From: Flectonema sp. DT1601
Lineage: Eukaryota; Euglenozoa; Diplonemea; Diplonemida; Diplonemidae
Reading direction: 5' to 3'
Length of the DNA stretch: 64,000 nt
Assembly (NCBI GenBank): GCA_964019425.1
Contig: OZ025783.1
Span: 992,001 to 1,056,000, forward strand
Position 1 is the first letter of the stretch, and each line of letters begins with the position of its first letter. The translations under genes and the position numbers were made by a program. A model generated the notes under the pieces. It saw nothing but the letters and a program-made list of their open reading frames with translations. It ran no database searches and had not been told where the DNA came from. Below, piece by piece: positions 34,037 to 46,184 of this stretch.

Positions 34037-36613
34037 TTAGTCAAGGTCGACATCCATCGGTGAAGAGTCTTCAGTATTATTATTGGATTCATTATTGGTT
34101 TCCAAGACTGTTGCAATATCAATAACACCTAACAGTGAGTCTGCTGGTTCCCAACTACCATTCTTATTCTGAATGTGAACGACATTGCTTTCAATGTAAA
34201 GAAGTAACTTACCGAGTGCATAGACTTGTTTCCCGTCAACTCGCATATTTTTCTTCGGAGCAAAAACTAAATTTGCATCCTCAGCCAGTGACACGATATG
34301 TTCTCTAAGTGGTACATCTGTCGATAATAAAACATTGTCATGTGAAAGGGTTCTTCTTTTATGTTGTGTAGCAAGTTTCTCAAATGCTGTTTTGTTAACA
34401 CTATCATAGTCCCAATTACCTTCCTTAATAAATTCTCGTTGTTCCGTGTTAGCAATCCACCAATTCTGTGAAGTCAGTAATAATTTAACACAAAGTGACA
34501 ATGATATTCTTAAACCAGTAGTGAGTACTCTCGGACAAGCTGAACGGATTGACCTATAGAACAGACAAGCACCCCTAACATCAGACGAAGATCTAACATA
34601 TGAAGCTAGTACGTATATAAGTCTTGGTAATAATGACAAGTTCATAACTGTGCAAACAGCATCACGAAGTGGAGTGTCCACATCGCAGAGCTCTGGGATT
34701 TCTGAGAGCCAACTTGGAGGTGGTTTTGACGGATTGAGATTACAACTGTTGAGTCTTTTCAGAAGAGGTTTTGAAACCATTTTTTGAAATAGCTGAGGGT
34801 AGTCTCCTCCAAGCATATCCCTCCAAGGAGCAATCACAGAAGCTTTCTGAGTCAAGGTTAGAGAACTGTTACTGTACTCAGATATGAATCGATTTTTAAC
34901 TGCAATCCTTATTGGTTCATCATCTAATAAAGAAATATCTCTTCCATAACTGGTTGTCATGGTACAGGTAGGTTGCCAAACTTCCATTATGAGAGACAGT
35001 TCTGAAAGCTGATGTGTTAAAATGCTTTCAGCAACTTTGACTACGCATTGTTTTAGTAAGAAATTCTTTGATTGATTAGTTAAGTAGTACAGCCATTCTG
35101 AAATTAATTTTGATCTGCTACGATGTTCTTCAATATCACATTGTGGATTCCATTCAGTTATGTAATTTCTTAACTTTCCTCCCACAGGTGTCGTCACTAA
35201 TTTCTGAATACTTTCTAAATCACTACTTCCATCAATAGACGTAATAGTGACCCAATCCTTTAGAAATTGAATTCCCCTTCTGGGAGATTCTTCTACGTTC
35301 CAATTCGCAAAGTAATTATCGAATGATGGGTAAGCAATACTTACAAGTAGATTATTAATTTCTTGTTTGTAAGTCGCATGGACCATATTAAACTTTAATC
35401 TATTGTCATCAGAGTCTAGGAGATGTAATGAAATCATTTGTGCGATATCTGCAGGAGTTCTCTCAGCGACGGTTGATTTTTTTCGCTTTCGACGAACATC
35501 AATATCGTCGACAACCTTGTCTGATGTTTGCTTTGATTGCAACTGAATTTTTTTTAATTTCTCAATAATGAAATTGAGGCTTTCCAGAGTGGCCTCTGGA
35601 TCACCAGAACACCCTCCTCCCATTTGAGACTCAAGTATTTCTTTAGAACGGCATTCCTCAGTTAGTTTTTCATCGAGGTATTGGATTCTACGTAACACTT
35701 CCTGCTCTGAACGACGAATATGAGTGCGAAGGTCTGCTAAGAAAGGCCTTTTAAAGTCTCTTTGAGTTGTAGATGGTTTTCCTGACATGTCGACGATGGT
35801 GTCGGCTCCACCGAATGAGAAGTCGGTAGTCGGAATTATTTTTTTTTGTTTTTTGTTTTTTGCATCTTTACGAGAGATATCAATATTACGAAGAGCTAAG
35901 GGTTCATTACCATGTTGCTTCTTACCAAACATTGATAACTCTTCCTCAAGAGAAACTGGTTCACTTCGTGTTATTCCTTTAGATTCACGGTCGAGTCGTT
36001 TTTGTTGTTCTGTTAGTTCGTCGATGGAACCCAACCCAACCTTTGCTGGACGAACCTTTACATCGATTGCTTCCCTTATTCCAGTGCCATCCCTACCCAT
36101 TCCTTGACCAGGCTTCCATCCTTTCATCATCTTTAACACTTTTGATGTTGTTGAAGCTCCCAGAAAGGAGGTAACTCTCTGGGCTTCACGGGCCTCTTGT
36201 CGAGCTGTTTTTTGGGCAGGAGGAGGAGATTCCGATTTTTTCTTTGGTGATACAAACGAAACGCTGTACTTCCCAGTCTTTGGTGCTACAACTGGCTCTG
36301 GTGTTGAAGAACGAGATTCCGGTTGCGGCGATGGAGATGGTGATGGTGATAGAGATTCCTTTTTCTTCTCTTCTCCCTCCGGTAGTAATTTCGCGGCTGA
36401 CTTTACAAAGCTAATCCCTCCACTTGAGTTCTTATTTACGATTCCTGTGACTTCCTTTTTCTTACCAAACCAAGCTTGTTCCTCTTCATCCATTTCATCT
36501 GCACCTAACCATGATATGGCTGTTCCCTTTTTCGATTTCTTCTTTCTGGGTCGCATGTCTTCTTCTGCAGAGCTGCTGCTGCCGTCGTACCCCAACCCCA
36601 GCCCTGATGACAT
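34037..36613 (-). CDS. TFIP11: TFIP11/Ntr1-type G-patch spliceosome disassembly factor
   Basis: Partner and activator of the DEAH helicase DHX15/Prp43 in intron-lariat spliceosome disassembly; nuclear. 858 residues from the ATG at 36613, near the animal length (~840). The N-terminus has an acidic/Ser stretch and a Lys-rich signal (RPRKKKSKKGTAISWLG). The G-patch is at about 165-210 (VLKMMKGWKPGQGMGRDGTG, then VGLG). A coiled coil (~300-350) is followed by the long GCFC-type region to ~800: YFANWNVEESPRRGIQFLKD, WNPQCDIEEHRSRSKLISEW and LIMEVWQPTC. CTTTCCTGCAG lies about 20 bases before this ATG, supporting it over the in-frame ATG at 36682. A spliceosome factor fits a genome with cis introns. 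Confidence 0.93.
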   Translation of the reverse strand: MSSGLGLGYDGSSSSAEEDMRPRKKKSKKGTAISWLGADEMDEEEQAWFGKKKEVTGIVNKNSSGGISFVKSAAKLLPEGEEKKKESLSPSPSPSPQPESRSSTPEPVVAPKTGKYSVSFVSPKKKSESPPPAQKTARQEAREAQRVTSFLGASTTSKVLKMMKGWKPGQGMGRDGTGIREAIDVKVRPAKVGLGSIDELTEQQKRLDRESKGITRSEPVSLEEELSMFGKKQHGNEPLALRNIDISRKDAKNKKQKKIIPTTDFSFGGADTIVDMSGKPSTTQRDFKRPFLADLRTHIRRSEQEVLRRIQYLDEKLTEECRSKEILESQMGGGCSGDPEATLESLNFIIEKLKKIQLQSKQTSDKVVDDIDVRRKRKKSTVAERTPADIAQMISLHLLDSDDNRLKFNMVHATYKQEINNLLVSIAYPSFDNYFANWNVEESPRRGIQFLKDWVTITSIDGSSDLESIQKLVTTPVGGKLRNYITEWNPQCDIEEHRSRSKLISEWLYYLTNQSKNFLLKQCVVKVAESILTHQLSELSLIMEVWQPTCTMTTSYGRDISLLDDEPIRIAVKNRFISEYSNSSLTLTQKASVIAPWRDMLGGDYPQLFQKMVSKPLLKRLNSCNLNPSKPPPSWLSEIPELCDVDTPLRDAVCTVMNLSLLPRLIYVLASYVRSSSDVRGACLFYRSIRSACPRVLTTGLRISLSLCVKLLLTSQNWWIANTEQREFIKEGNWDYDSVNKTAFEKLATQHKRRTLSHDNVLLSTDVPLREHIVSLAEDANLVFAPKKNMRVDGKQVYALGKLLLYIESNVVHIQNKNGSWEPADSLLGVIDIATVLETNNESNNNTEDSSPMDVDLD

Positions 36614-39314
36614 TGTTGTGTGATTGCTGGTCACTGCAGGAAAGGTAATTTCATTGCTAACTACTGTGACAGTTACATACATTCGTCTTTATCGACAGAA
36701 TATAATATCGTCAGCAGAGTGAAAGAGGAATCAACTCAATCCGTGGAGGACTTGCTGACATTTCTGCTTCAACAGCAGTCATAGTTGTGTACACTGAAGA
36801 ACATAGGGATTACATTACAAATAGAACTCTGAGATCGTAAAATGAACAAACTGATGACAAACCTAACGAATATTACTAAAGGACAAGACATGTATAAGAT
36901 CGCTACCCAGGAAGCGGCGTTTTTTTCTTTTTTTTTTTTCCCGCAGCCATCCCCTCCCACTGGGACATTTTCAAGTACATTCCACCAATATAAGAGGAGA
37001 CGGTCAATGCTTCTCTCTGAAAGCATCACCCACGGGTGACGTAGAATGAAAAATTAAAAGCATTTATTCTTAAACGAATGCCGTAAGAGTTATGAGTTCA
37101 CTCTACAAACCACCGCAAGATTATGAAGAGTTTTTTAAAAGTAGTAGTGTGTCTCAACAAGGTAAAATCAAAACACACTACACAAAAAATTTCAATTGAT
37201 CACACAGTTGACAATGCTAGAAGAAATCCCTGAATGGGAGCGAAGAAGCAAGAACTCCTACATCGAAAGTCATGTTGTCTTGGCTGTGATCGGTAAGACC
37301 ATTGGGCTAGACGAATGTAGTTAATAATTAGTATATCAACAGTCGCAAGAGCAACTGACCTACTTCTTATCTGCTAGATTAGACAAAAGGAATAAACTGA
37401 ATTCAATAAATCTTCACAACATTATATAAACAAAGTCACCCATCAGCCTTCTTTTGTGGTAGCCAATATCGATTGAGAAAAGAAAAAAATGAATAATTAA
37501 GAATAATATAAAAAAGAAGAAAAAAAACTACAACTCATACCTACGGGAGAAATACACAAAAACCAAATAATTAAAAGAACCCTAAATAAGATCTTTTATA
37601 TGGGATCCAAAGAAAGAATAACTCACGGGAACGAATTTCTTTTTTTGGAGTATTTCCTCGAGTGCCAAGGAACACCTCAACAACAACAAAAGAATCGGCC
37701 AACTTCATTCTCATACTTTATTTTCTGCATCACTAGTTTTCAAGTTCAATTCCCGGTGGCCGAACCTTTTTCTGTTAGAAGCATAGAGAAGTCATTATCG
37801 GAGGAACTTTATTCAGGGCAGGGGGCTCGTCAACTAAGAAACAACACAGAATAGGGCACCGCACAGAACTTTCCTCAGCTATTAATTCCAGCAAGGTGCC
37901 CAGCACTTGTTGACTAAAGGAACAACGAAATCACCCTTTAAATTCGCTGATATAAACTAAGAGGAGAGAAACGCTATTAGTTTTCTCTCCATCTGTTATA
38001 TTTCATAGAAATCAGTAATTGCGCTACTACTACTTTTCCAAGTAAAAGTTTTCTCGGCATTCCTGCGCTTAATAACCTCAATTAGCACCCCGAAAAGATT
38101 TAAAAAAAAAAGAAGAAGAAAACACACAAAACACAACAACACTCGCTAATACAATAAATACAAAATAAATACACTTCTTACCGTGGGAAAAATTGGAAAA
38201 CTTATTGTTCTTTTTTTTGCTACAATTGCCGTGTAAAGAAAAAGTTCTTTCATTTTTTTTTTTTTTTTTTTTGTCTTTTTTGTGAAATTAAATTCATGGA
38301 AGCTAGGACAACTCTTCATCATTTATATATGAATGATGCTCTTTGTCGCGATGACGAAAAACACCAGAAAAAGAAAATCGGGGTTTTTACAACAAAATAA
38401 AAAAAAAACTAAAAACACTTTCCATACCAAATAACCATAACCCCCAGTTCAGAATTTTCCATCATTCAGCCGAGCAGACATGTTGCATGTGCTGTCTATA
38501 TTGGGAAGCTACTCCAAGAAGAAGATTTTTGGTATATCTTTGTACCTTCGTAGTATCAATGAATTCCGTAAAAGAAATAGAAGTGAACTTCGATTTTGTT
38601 TTTATTTATATTAAAGTCAGCCTTCGTGTTGTTGGAGATGGTAACAATAAAAGGAATCAGGTCCAAGAAGGTGCAGGTGTTATTTTTACTATTATTATTT
38701 TTTTTATTTACGAAGCCTGGGAAGCCAAAAATCAGGACAAGCTCAGGGAAACGGTTAGATCGCAGGTATGGATTCATTAACAAAAAAAAAAAAGAGGAAA
38801 AAAATAATAGGGAACAACAACACTCGGAGATCTTTGAATAAATTTATTATTATTTTTTTTTTTTTTTTTTTTCCATAAAACGACAAAAAAAACGGGGAGA
38901 ATTTTTTTTAAAAAAAAAAAAAAAATGTACAAAATACCAGAGAGGTGACTGTATCATACCTTTTTTTTTTCTTTTGTTTTTTTTTTTTAAATTGCCCGAT
39001 GGAATTGAAAACATAAATTAAAAGAAAACGTTTTTTGCATTAAATTACAACAAGAAATTTACTCGCAACTTTAGTGGACTACCACCGTTGAAGTTAACCA
39101 ACTGTTTTTTTTCTTACTTATGTATAATTTTTGTGTACATTATAATGATTATTTGCAGGAAAAACTTACAAAGGTGTATCGACGTTTTTTTTTTTTTTTT
39201 TTTTATATCGAAATTGAAATATCAATAAAACGGTCAGCTGATAGGTGAAAACAGACTTGTACTTACCCGATGTGAGTTTACTTGGCTCATTAAGGACAAC
39301 CCTGATTTCATCAT

Positions 39315-39315
<1 letters not shown>

Positions 39316-39353
<38 letters not shown>
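39316..39353. repeat. A38 homopolymer
   Basis: An unbroken run of 38 A on the plus strand, the longest in the window. It could be length-variable or an assembly-sensitive site. Confidence 0.9.
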
Positions 39354-39354
<1 letters not shown>

Positions 39355-40039
39355 ACATTGAAGACGAAATGTATTATGGTGAAGTGTGTTGTATTTATTA
39401 ACAATGCTTTCATCAGTTTAGTTGACTTATTTGGGCCTTTTTGTTTTATTTTTCTTTTCTCAAGTGAGAATAAAGGGGAAAATAAAAGAATAAGTACTAC
39501 ACTGTATGCAGACTTTGAGACTAGACAGGGAAATTTAGCGTCGTTTTGCTATTTTATAAGCGAATTCCGAGGTGGGAAAATAGAACTACAAAAAAGGACG
39601 AACACACACATTGTTACGAGTTTCGTGATTATTGTTGCTCACGTATCCGAAACTGGGTCGGAAAACATGTGTTGATTAACCATTTGGATTGCTTGAAAAA
39701 TTACACATAATTATTTTCCACAAACAGAAGAAAGAAATCTATATTTATATTCATTGTTAGAATAATCCCAATTAACTAAAATAAGACAATATAGCGATGG
39801 TTCTTTCCCTCACTACGCTGGAGTACTGCCAACCAACTCGCTGAATGCAGAGGATAGTTTCCTCAAACACTATCTCACCTGACGAAAACAAACCGGGGGG
39901 AAGGGTTCCCCACGCTTGCTTTTTTTATTATTATTTTTTTTTTTTTTTCTTTCTTTCCTTACCGTGTTGCCTATTATGTTTCTTTCACAATTGCCGATCG
40001 ATTTTTTTTTTTTTCTTTTCTTTAATAACTTTATGTACT

Positions 40040-40077
40040 TTATTATTATTATTATTATTATTATTTTTTTTTTTTTT
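40040..40077. repeat. ATT microsatellite running into a T tract
   Basis: About eight ATT units at 40040-40063 followed by 14 T. No larger repeat unit is visible around it. Confidence 0.85.
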
Positions 40078-41420
40078 AATCTCACTGTACTGAACTGAGT
40101 GAAAGATTCACTTGTTTACTAAAATGCGAAAATACGTACCGTGCTTCTTGACACACCCTTTTTTTTTTTAATCCTCCAACGCAGAGAAGCGTATTATAAA
40201 ACAAGTTGGCTGAGATTCTTGGATATATACCAGAACAAGTATCTGAGGACAGCTGCTTTTTTGTTTAGGACAAACTTTTTTTTTTTTTTTTTTTTAAATC
40301 TCAAATGAAGCGGATGTATGTGTCAAGAAACGCGATAACAAAAAAAGAAAAAAAAAGTTTTAATGAAAAAAAAATAATAATAAAAAAAAAAAAAAAAAAA
40401 AAAAAAAATAGCGAGAAGTCACTTATATATCAGCTTTAAGTGTCTAAAAATTGCAACAAAAGCAGAATAAACAGCAAAGAAAGAGAACCCGGTACAAATA
40501 CACGATTTTGTACCTGCGGACTCATCTTTAATGAAGGGAAACGGTAGCAGTTCTAACCACTGGCTAAGTTCAGCGATAATAATAATAGCTTACCGCAGTA
40601 AAAAAAACAGAGGTGAATGATGTGGCACCGTTCATGGCACACTCGCGTGGGTCAAACGAATAAAAAAAGAAAGAAAAATATATAAGCAAAAAATGCAACT
40701 GCAACTACAAATAAACCACACGTAAGAAGATTTGTTAGAAAAGACGTACTTTTTTTTTTTTTTTATTGACATTTCTATAACTTCTCAGATAGAAACTACC
40801 CAATAAAGAGTTTTATATATTTTGTTGATCGCAGACAGTGTGACTGACGCACGGGGGAAAAGAATAACAACAACAAAAAGAAAACATAAGCATCATAGGA
40901 ATAGCAAAAGAACGGGAAGGAGAGGGGGGACTTGGATAAATAAGATGATAACCTCCTACAACAATAAAGAAAAAAAGAAAATACAATCTTTGCTCAACAG
41001 CAACACGACGTATATCGAAGAGAAAAACATGACACTCTGTCTGCCTAAACGCTTTGGTTGAAACCGTAAACTGAAAAAAATTCTCCTTCTTCACTTCAAG
41101 AACGCATTTTGGTGTGAACATTTAATAAGGTAAAGGAGTAAAAATAAAAATACAAAAAAAAAAAAGAATATATAAACAACCGATATTACAAAGCTACGTT
41201 AAGTAGTTGAGGTCGTTAGAGCTGCTGACCAAAATAATGGAAAAGTTAGCTGCGAAAGTTAATTATTTTTTTCAAAGTTTCCTTTTTTTTCTTTTTTCTG
41301 TTGTGTCCTCTCGTCGTCAGACCGTTCCTGATAGCCATCAAGTTATATCAAAAGAATATATGTCAGAAATTATCCATCAGACAACATTTGATTTTTTGCC
41401 CGACAAGGTGAGGGAAATAC

Positions 41421-44400
41421 TTATGCCACTATCGTTTCGGGTTTTGATGGGTCATTTTCTTTCACTGGAGGAATGCTCGATTGCCTGCTGGGAGGAGGTG
41501 ACTGCCCACTACTTTCACTCGTTATTTTAACGTGAAAATTATTCCCCATACCACCGACAATTCCGGACAACTGAGAAACGATACCTCCGTTGTGGGCGGT
41601 GGACTTCAAGTGGCTTTGGTTTGCTGTATGGCTACTAGTAGGGAATGCTGCTCCACTGGGAAATGGAACCTGTTTTTTTTTTTTTTTTCTTATTTTTCTT
41701 ATACCTACAAACCCATTGTTCGGTAGAAAGAGAATTGTGGCAGCGTAACTAACCTATGTCTTTTTTAGGATCTTGTACCGGTTGCACACAAATAAAACAA
41801 AAGCGTGAGTAAAAAAGTAAAAAGTGAACTTTGCTGATTCTTTTTTTTTCTTGTTTGCACAAAATCCAACAACACACACACAATCTAATAAGTAACCACA
41901 ACATTAACATACCGGATTACTATTCATTAGCGTAGCAGTTGCACGAGATCGGTTCGATGAATTATCGAAAGCCTGCTCTGAACTAATAGCCCGATCACCT
42001 TCTTGAATACTATTAAAACGACGAGACGAGGTTGCTGATTCCGGATGGTGTTCACCAACAGGTGAGAGGTTGAGAAGCGGATTATTGAGTATAGGATTTA
42101 CTTTAGTTTCTAAGTCCGGATCCACTGGTAGCGGAGATACCTTTGGAGGAGTTAGCTTTCCATGTTTTAGTTTTTCAAAGTCGATCCCTTTAAAGAATTT
42201 CGCTTTTTTGATCTTTTTTGGATTTGTTATCCTCAAGTCTGGTTTCTTTTGGAGAAGTTTTGTAACTATTTCCTTTGCCGACAATGGGAAGTTGGCTGGA
42301 TAAAGTGGATTACGCAATTCAATCAACTGAAAAGTGGTTTGCTGATCCATCGCAGCAAACGGAGTCGTATTCGTCAGCAATTCGAATATCACAATACCGA
42401 AAGTCCAGTAGTCAACAGCCTGATTATAACTATTATATTTAACAACTTCTGGTGCTAGATAATAAGGAGTACCACAGAAGGTATTCGACGTCAAACCAAC
42501 AGTTGCTATTCCCATGTCAGTTAAGACCGCATTACCTCTATCCACGCTGTCTAAGATGATATTGCTTGGTTTTAAGTCCCTGTATAGGATGTTATTTGCA
42601 TGCAGATGCTCCAACGCCAACAGCGTCTGTGCCATGTAAAATTTTGTTTGGACAAGTGAGAAACTACCATTTTGCTTTAAATGTTGACCCAAATCACCTC
42701 CAGTAAATAATGACATTACTAAGAACATAGAGCTTTCACCTTGAATTGCTTCTTCTAATCGAACAATGTAAGGATGCTGAATTAGCTGCATAATACTAAT
42801 CTCATTGAGAATACGTTCTTTGTCTTCACTTGTGTAGCTGATGTGTTTTAAAGCATAGCAAGTTCCAGTCTGACGATCTTGAACTTTTGTGACTTTACCA
42901 TAAGCTCCTTCACCAAGAACGCAGATTTCCATATACATTGAAAGAGGTCTCCTTGATAAACGTGGTCCTTCAGCTACGATACCAGTCGCTTTAGAACTAG
43001 ACTGTCTCAGTGCTTGAAGCCATGATTCAAGGTCACTACCTCCAACACTTGATGACTCAGGGATCGATAACCGGATTGGGCTACCGTCTGATAAATCTGA
43101 TAGTATGATTTGGTTCTTCTTTTGATTAAATTCAACTTTGACGAATTTTAAAATAATTCCACCAATTGGCATTCCATTATCGTCTTTGTTATAATAAAAT
43201 AAATAACTTCCACGAAGCTCACACCAAACTTCATTTTTCTCTTTACTTCCAACTTTTAATAGGAGTTGCCCACAGTGGGATGCCTGAGTTGTGATTTCTG
43301 AATCATAGGCTTTGATGTTATTTTCATTTATTACAAAGTGAGCCTTTTCGGCATCTCTAGTGAGACCTGATGCTTCTTCATTGAAGATGATATGACGAAC
43401 TCTGTAGACTGTACGACCTAATACGAATACAACAACGTTCCATAGCGCACATACTATTAACAAAACAGCATTCAGTACTAAGAATATGTGTGCTTTAGAT
43501 TCACCTCCACCATGAAGGTCTGTTATGACACTTGCTATGACTCCTGCATTACACCAAGCAATAAGTGAGTGAAGCATGTTTGACCCACGACTGCTGTAGG
43601 GTTGCGTGAGGGTGACAACACATGCGAATATAAATACAAAAACCAGCATTACCCATATCTTAATTCGACAACTCTCAAAAGAAGCTGTCTTGACTCCGAG
43701 AATGACTGAATACGCTACGAATTTGAGAGCTTGAATTCCCAGAAAAGTCGCATACTCCTCATGGAATTCATCAAACAGAATACCACACCTATTACAGAAA
43801 CCTCTATCAGGAAGATGCCACGAAGTCCAGAAACCCATATTAAGAAAGTAGCAAAGAGCTGCAGGCATTTTTGATGCCCTTTTAGAAGTATAAACTATTC
43901 GAAAAGCATTCCTATCGGTGTTAGCGATGTTGTGTGAGATGTATTGCGCTCGACACTTTGATGCCTTTCGTGGATTTGTTATGGTTCTTCTAATAAACCT
44001 AATTATCATGAAGGGAAGAACAATTCCATAAAATAACAACATAGCCATCGCTCCAATAATAGCAGCCGGGTGGTTTGGTTCCATCGCACTCACGATCGCA
44101 GATGCACTGCTCACGCTGTTGAAAAGCGTTAAAAACACAACGATGAACTGCAAGTTTGGAAACCAAACTGCCTCTTGCACATCCAGTAACGTCCATCCTC
44201 TCCCACGCATAATCACATAAAGGATAGCAATAACAATACCGTGTAAAGCAAAAGATCCCCCGAGTATGATGTATGAATGTAGGAGATGGGCTGCATGTTC
44301 TGAGGCAGGGTGTTCTGTTGTAATGTCACCATAAAATGGATTAACTATCCACGTTACTGATGATGATAGTTCTCTAATTTGAGATGGTGAACATACTTGA

Positions 44401-45725
44401 ACTCCAAGTAGTACTACGAGTTGGAGTTGAGTAACCGTTGTTATTGGTGCTGCTGGAGAACCCCCCGCAGCTATTTCAAGGAATAAGGATCCAGCAGCTA
44501 CTGATGTTGTTGCCGTACCAGCTATAGCAATAGCTTTCATAGACCCACAATCTGGTCCCTCCCATCCAGAGAGACATGTACAAGTACCTATTCCTTTAAA
44601 TCCATCTGAACAACCAGAAAAACAACCCGCGCTTACCAGACACTCTCCGTGTCCACTGCAAACGTTACCGTCACCACCTGGGCAAGTGTTACATTTTATC
44701 CCAAAAAACCCATTCTCACAATCGCTGCAATCGCTCAAAATTGGACTAGCACACGTTTTTCCAGCTGGGAAAGGGGCCGCAATGGTAACCGAGCCACTGT
44801 TTTTAAGAGGAATCCCAGAAGTGACCAACTGCCCACACGCTTTCAAGTCTTGGCAAACTGTTAAAATTTCCGTAGTGGTACTTGGCAATAATCTGTAAGC
44901 AACATCCTTACTGATGACGAAAGATAATGTGTTTGGAGGATATAAAGTTGCGAGTCCTGGCAAGAGTGATCCACGCCTGGATTCAAACCCAAACGGCTGA
45001 AGACTTGATAAGATATTTGAACTAATAATTGTGAGAGCTAATTTATCAGATTTCTTCCATGTATCACCTGTCAACACAAGAGACACAGAAAACTTTCCCG
45101 ATGCTAATTCACTACCCGAAGTTTTTACAGCCGACTGAAGCTCTGGACTAAGCGAAGTCGTAATAGAGAGCTTAGCCGGTGAAGGTTTAATTATCAACGG
45201 AGCTGATTCTTTTATTACAGCACCCCAAGGAACACTTTTTAATAATCCAGGATGGAGTGCGATATTAATAGTTTCCTCACTTGATATATCGTAAGTTGAG
45301 TCTAATAAGAAAGTAACAGCAAACTTCTGACAAGAAGTTCGATCAGCATTGCAGCTGCATTGGGCAGCTGGGAAGCCAGTTCCACAAGATGAGTCGCAGA
45401 CACAATTTACATTTGATCCCACGGGATCGGCATCAAGAAGTTTTTTCATCCGAAGTTTGAATCCAGTGTCGCAGTAGTTGTTACCATTGCATGGCTTGTC
45501 TCGAGGGACGAATATTGTTGGTAGCGCTCTCCTCACGCTACTGATTTCAAATTGATCTCCCTGTATTTCCAACATTACCCGCACCCCAGATCCCAGGTGC
45601 CCCTCTCTCAAATACGATTCTTGTAATCCAGACTGCGCTGAAGTCGTTACATTTACGATCAGGTCCTGAGCTTCTACAACCACAACCAGCAGACAAAACA
45701 AAACAGCCGTCAACATGACCCGCAT
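41421..45725 (-). CDS. Multi-pass receptor-like protein with PH domain and AGC kinase
   Basis: Two exons: 45725-41913 and 41669-41421, with a 243-nt intron (GTATGT donor; acceptor AAAAACAG), phase 0. 1,353 residues. The signal peptide is MRVMLTAVLFCLLVVVVEAQ. The ectodomain runs to ~425, with a Cys-rich patch at 80-135 and EGF/laminin-like sequence at 325-395 (CENGFFGIKCNTCPGG, CTCLSGWEGPDC). About seven membrane spans lie at 425-770. A PH domain is at ~818-908 (EVWCELRGSYLFYYNK). The kinase is at ~930-1185: GEGAYGKV, YALKHI, YRDLKPSN, TDMG in place of DFG, and TFCGTPYYLAPE, the AGC activation loop with its PDK1-type Thr. The C-tail is Pro/Ser-rich with no clear hydrophobic motif. It is predicted to pass an outside signal, perhaps with phosphoinositide binding, to a cytoplasmic AGC kinase. 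No such single-chain layout is known to me. Confidence 0.88.
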
Positions 45726-46184
45726 GTGACTACAGTAATTCAAAAGCAAGCATGTAGGTAATAAGCTTGCTGTAAGTTTTCTTTTTCTCCCCTTCTATTT
45801 TTTTGTTCTGTGGTTTAAGGAAAAATAAGATGTGAAGAACAATTTTCCAACACTCCATCTCTTAATCAACAACAACCAACCTGACTCATCACAATTAATA
45901 AGTTACTTATTACCTGGTTGAAAAATAATAACACAACCGACAAGGACCACATCCTCGAAATCAAAGCTATTCCAGTGCTTCAGGCAGCAAGAAGAAAGCC
46001 ACTGGGCTAGCCATAACGTACAGAACAGAAATAAAAGAAAGCAGCAGGTAGCCACATGTATTATGGTACGGAAGGTAGGTTTTGTAGGGACCTCAGAGTG
46101 TTGGTTTTTGTATTGAGAAAATCACTTGCTTTTTTATCCTTATACATTCCGCCCATTTGCAACTACGAAGTGTAAAAAGAATTA
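45726..46184. other. Intergenic, no gene seen
   Basis: About 460 bases carrying the receptor-kinase leader (AACTTACAG about 45 bases before its start) and the TSG101 3' flank. A possible alternative 3' exon at 46061-46162 (acceptor TTCGTAG) is discussed under rejected items. Confidence 0.5.

Larger units (their letters stand above)
36614..41420. other. 4.8-kb gene-poor block rich in A/T homopolymers
   Basis: It lies between the TFIP11 start and the last receptor-kinase exon. It contains many T-runs of 13-23 (near 38253, 38853, 39185, 39935, 40065, 40277, 40750), A38 at 39316, A~26 near 40385 and an ATT microsatellite at 40040. The ORFs seen on either strand (for example 37600-37854, 38487-38780, 39358-39675) are runs of Phe, Lys or Ile codons without protein-like composition. 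I found no tRNA, rRNA or other RNA gene. Untranslated leaders and tails of the flanking genes must lie here. Confidence 0.6.

Noticed and set aside
37735-37770. GTTCAATTCCC resembling a tRNA T-loop
   Set aside because: No pairing T-stem, acceptor stem or anticodon arm could be drawn around it.
36842-41100. Several 60-107-residue ORFs in the gene desert as possible small genes
   Set aside because: They depend on homopolymers, fall on both strands and lack conserved-looking composition.
46061-46162. Alternative third exon for TSG101 (acceptor TTCGTAG) in frame and ending in a stop
   Set aside because: The acceptor at 46232 completes a CUE-like helix (TGQSMERCMNRLQEL), while this one gives a low-quality Lys/Thr tail. 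It remains a possible minor splice form.
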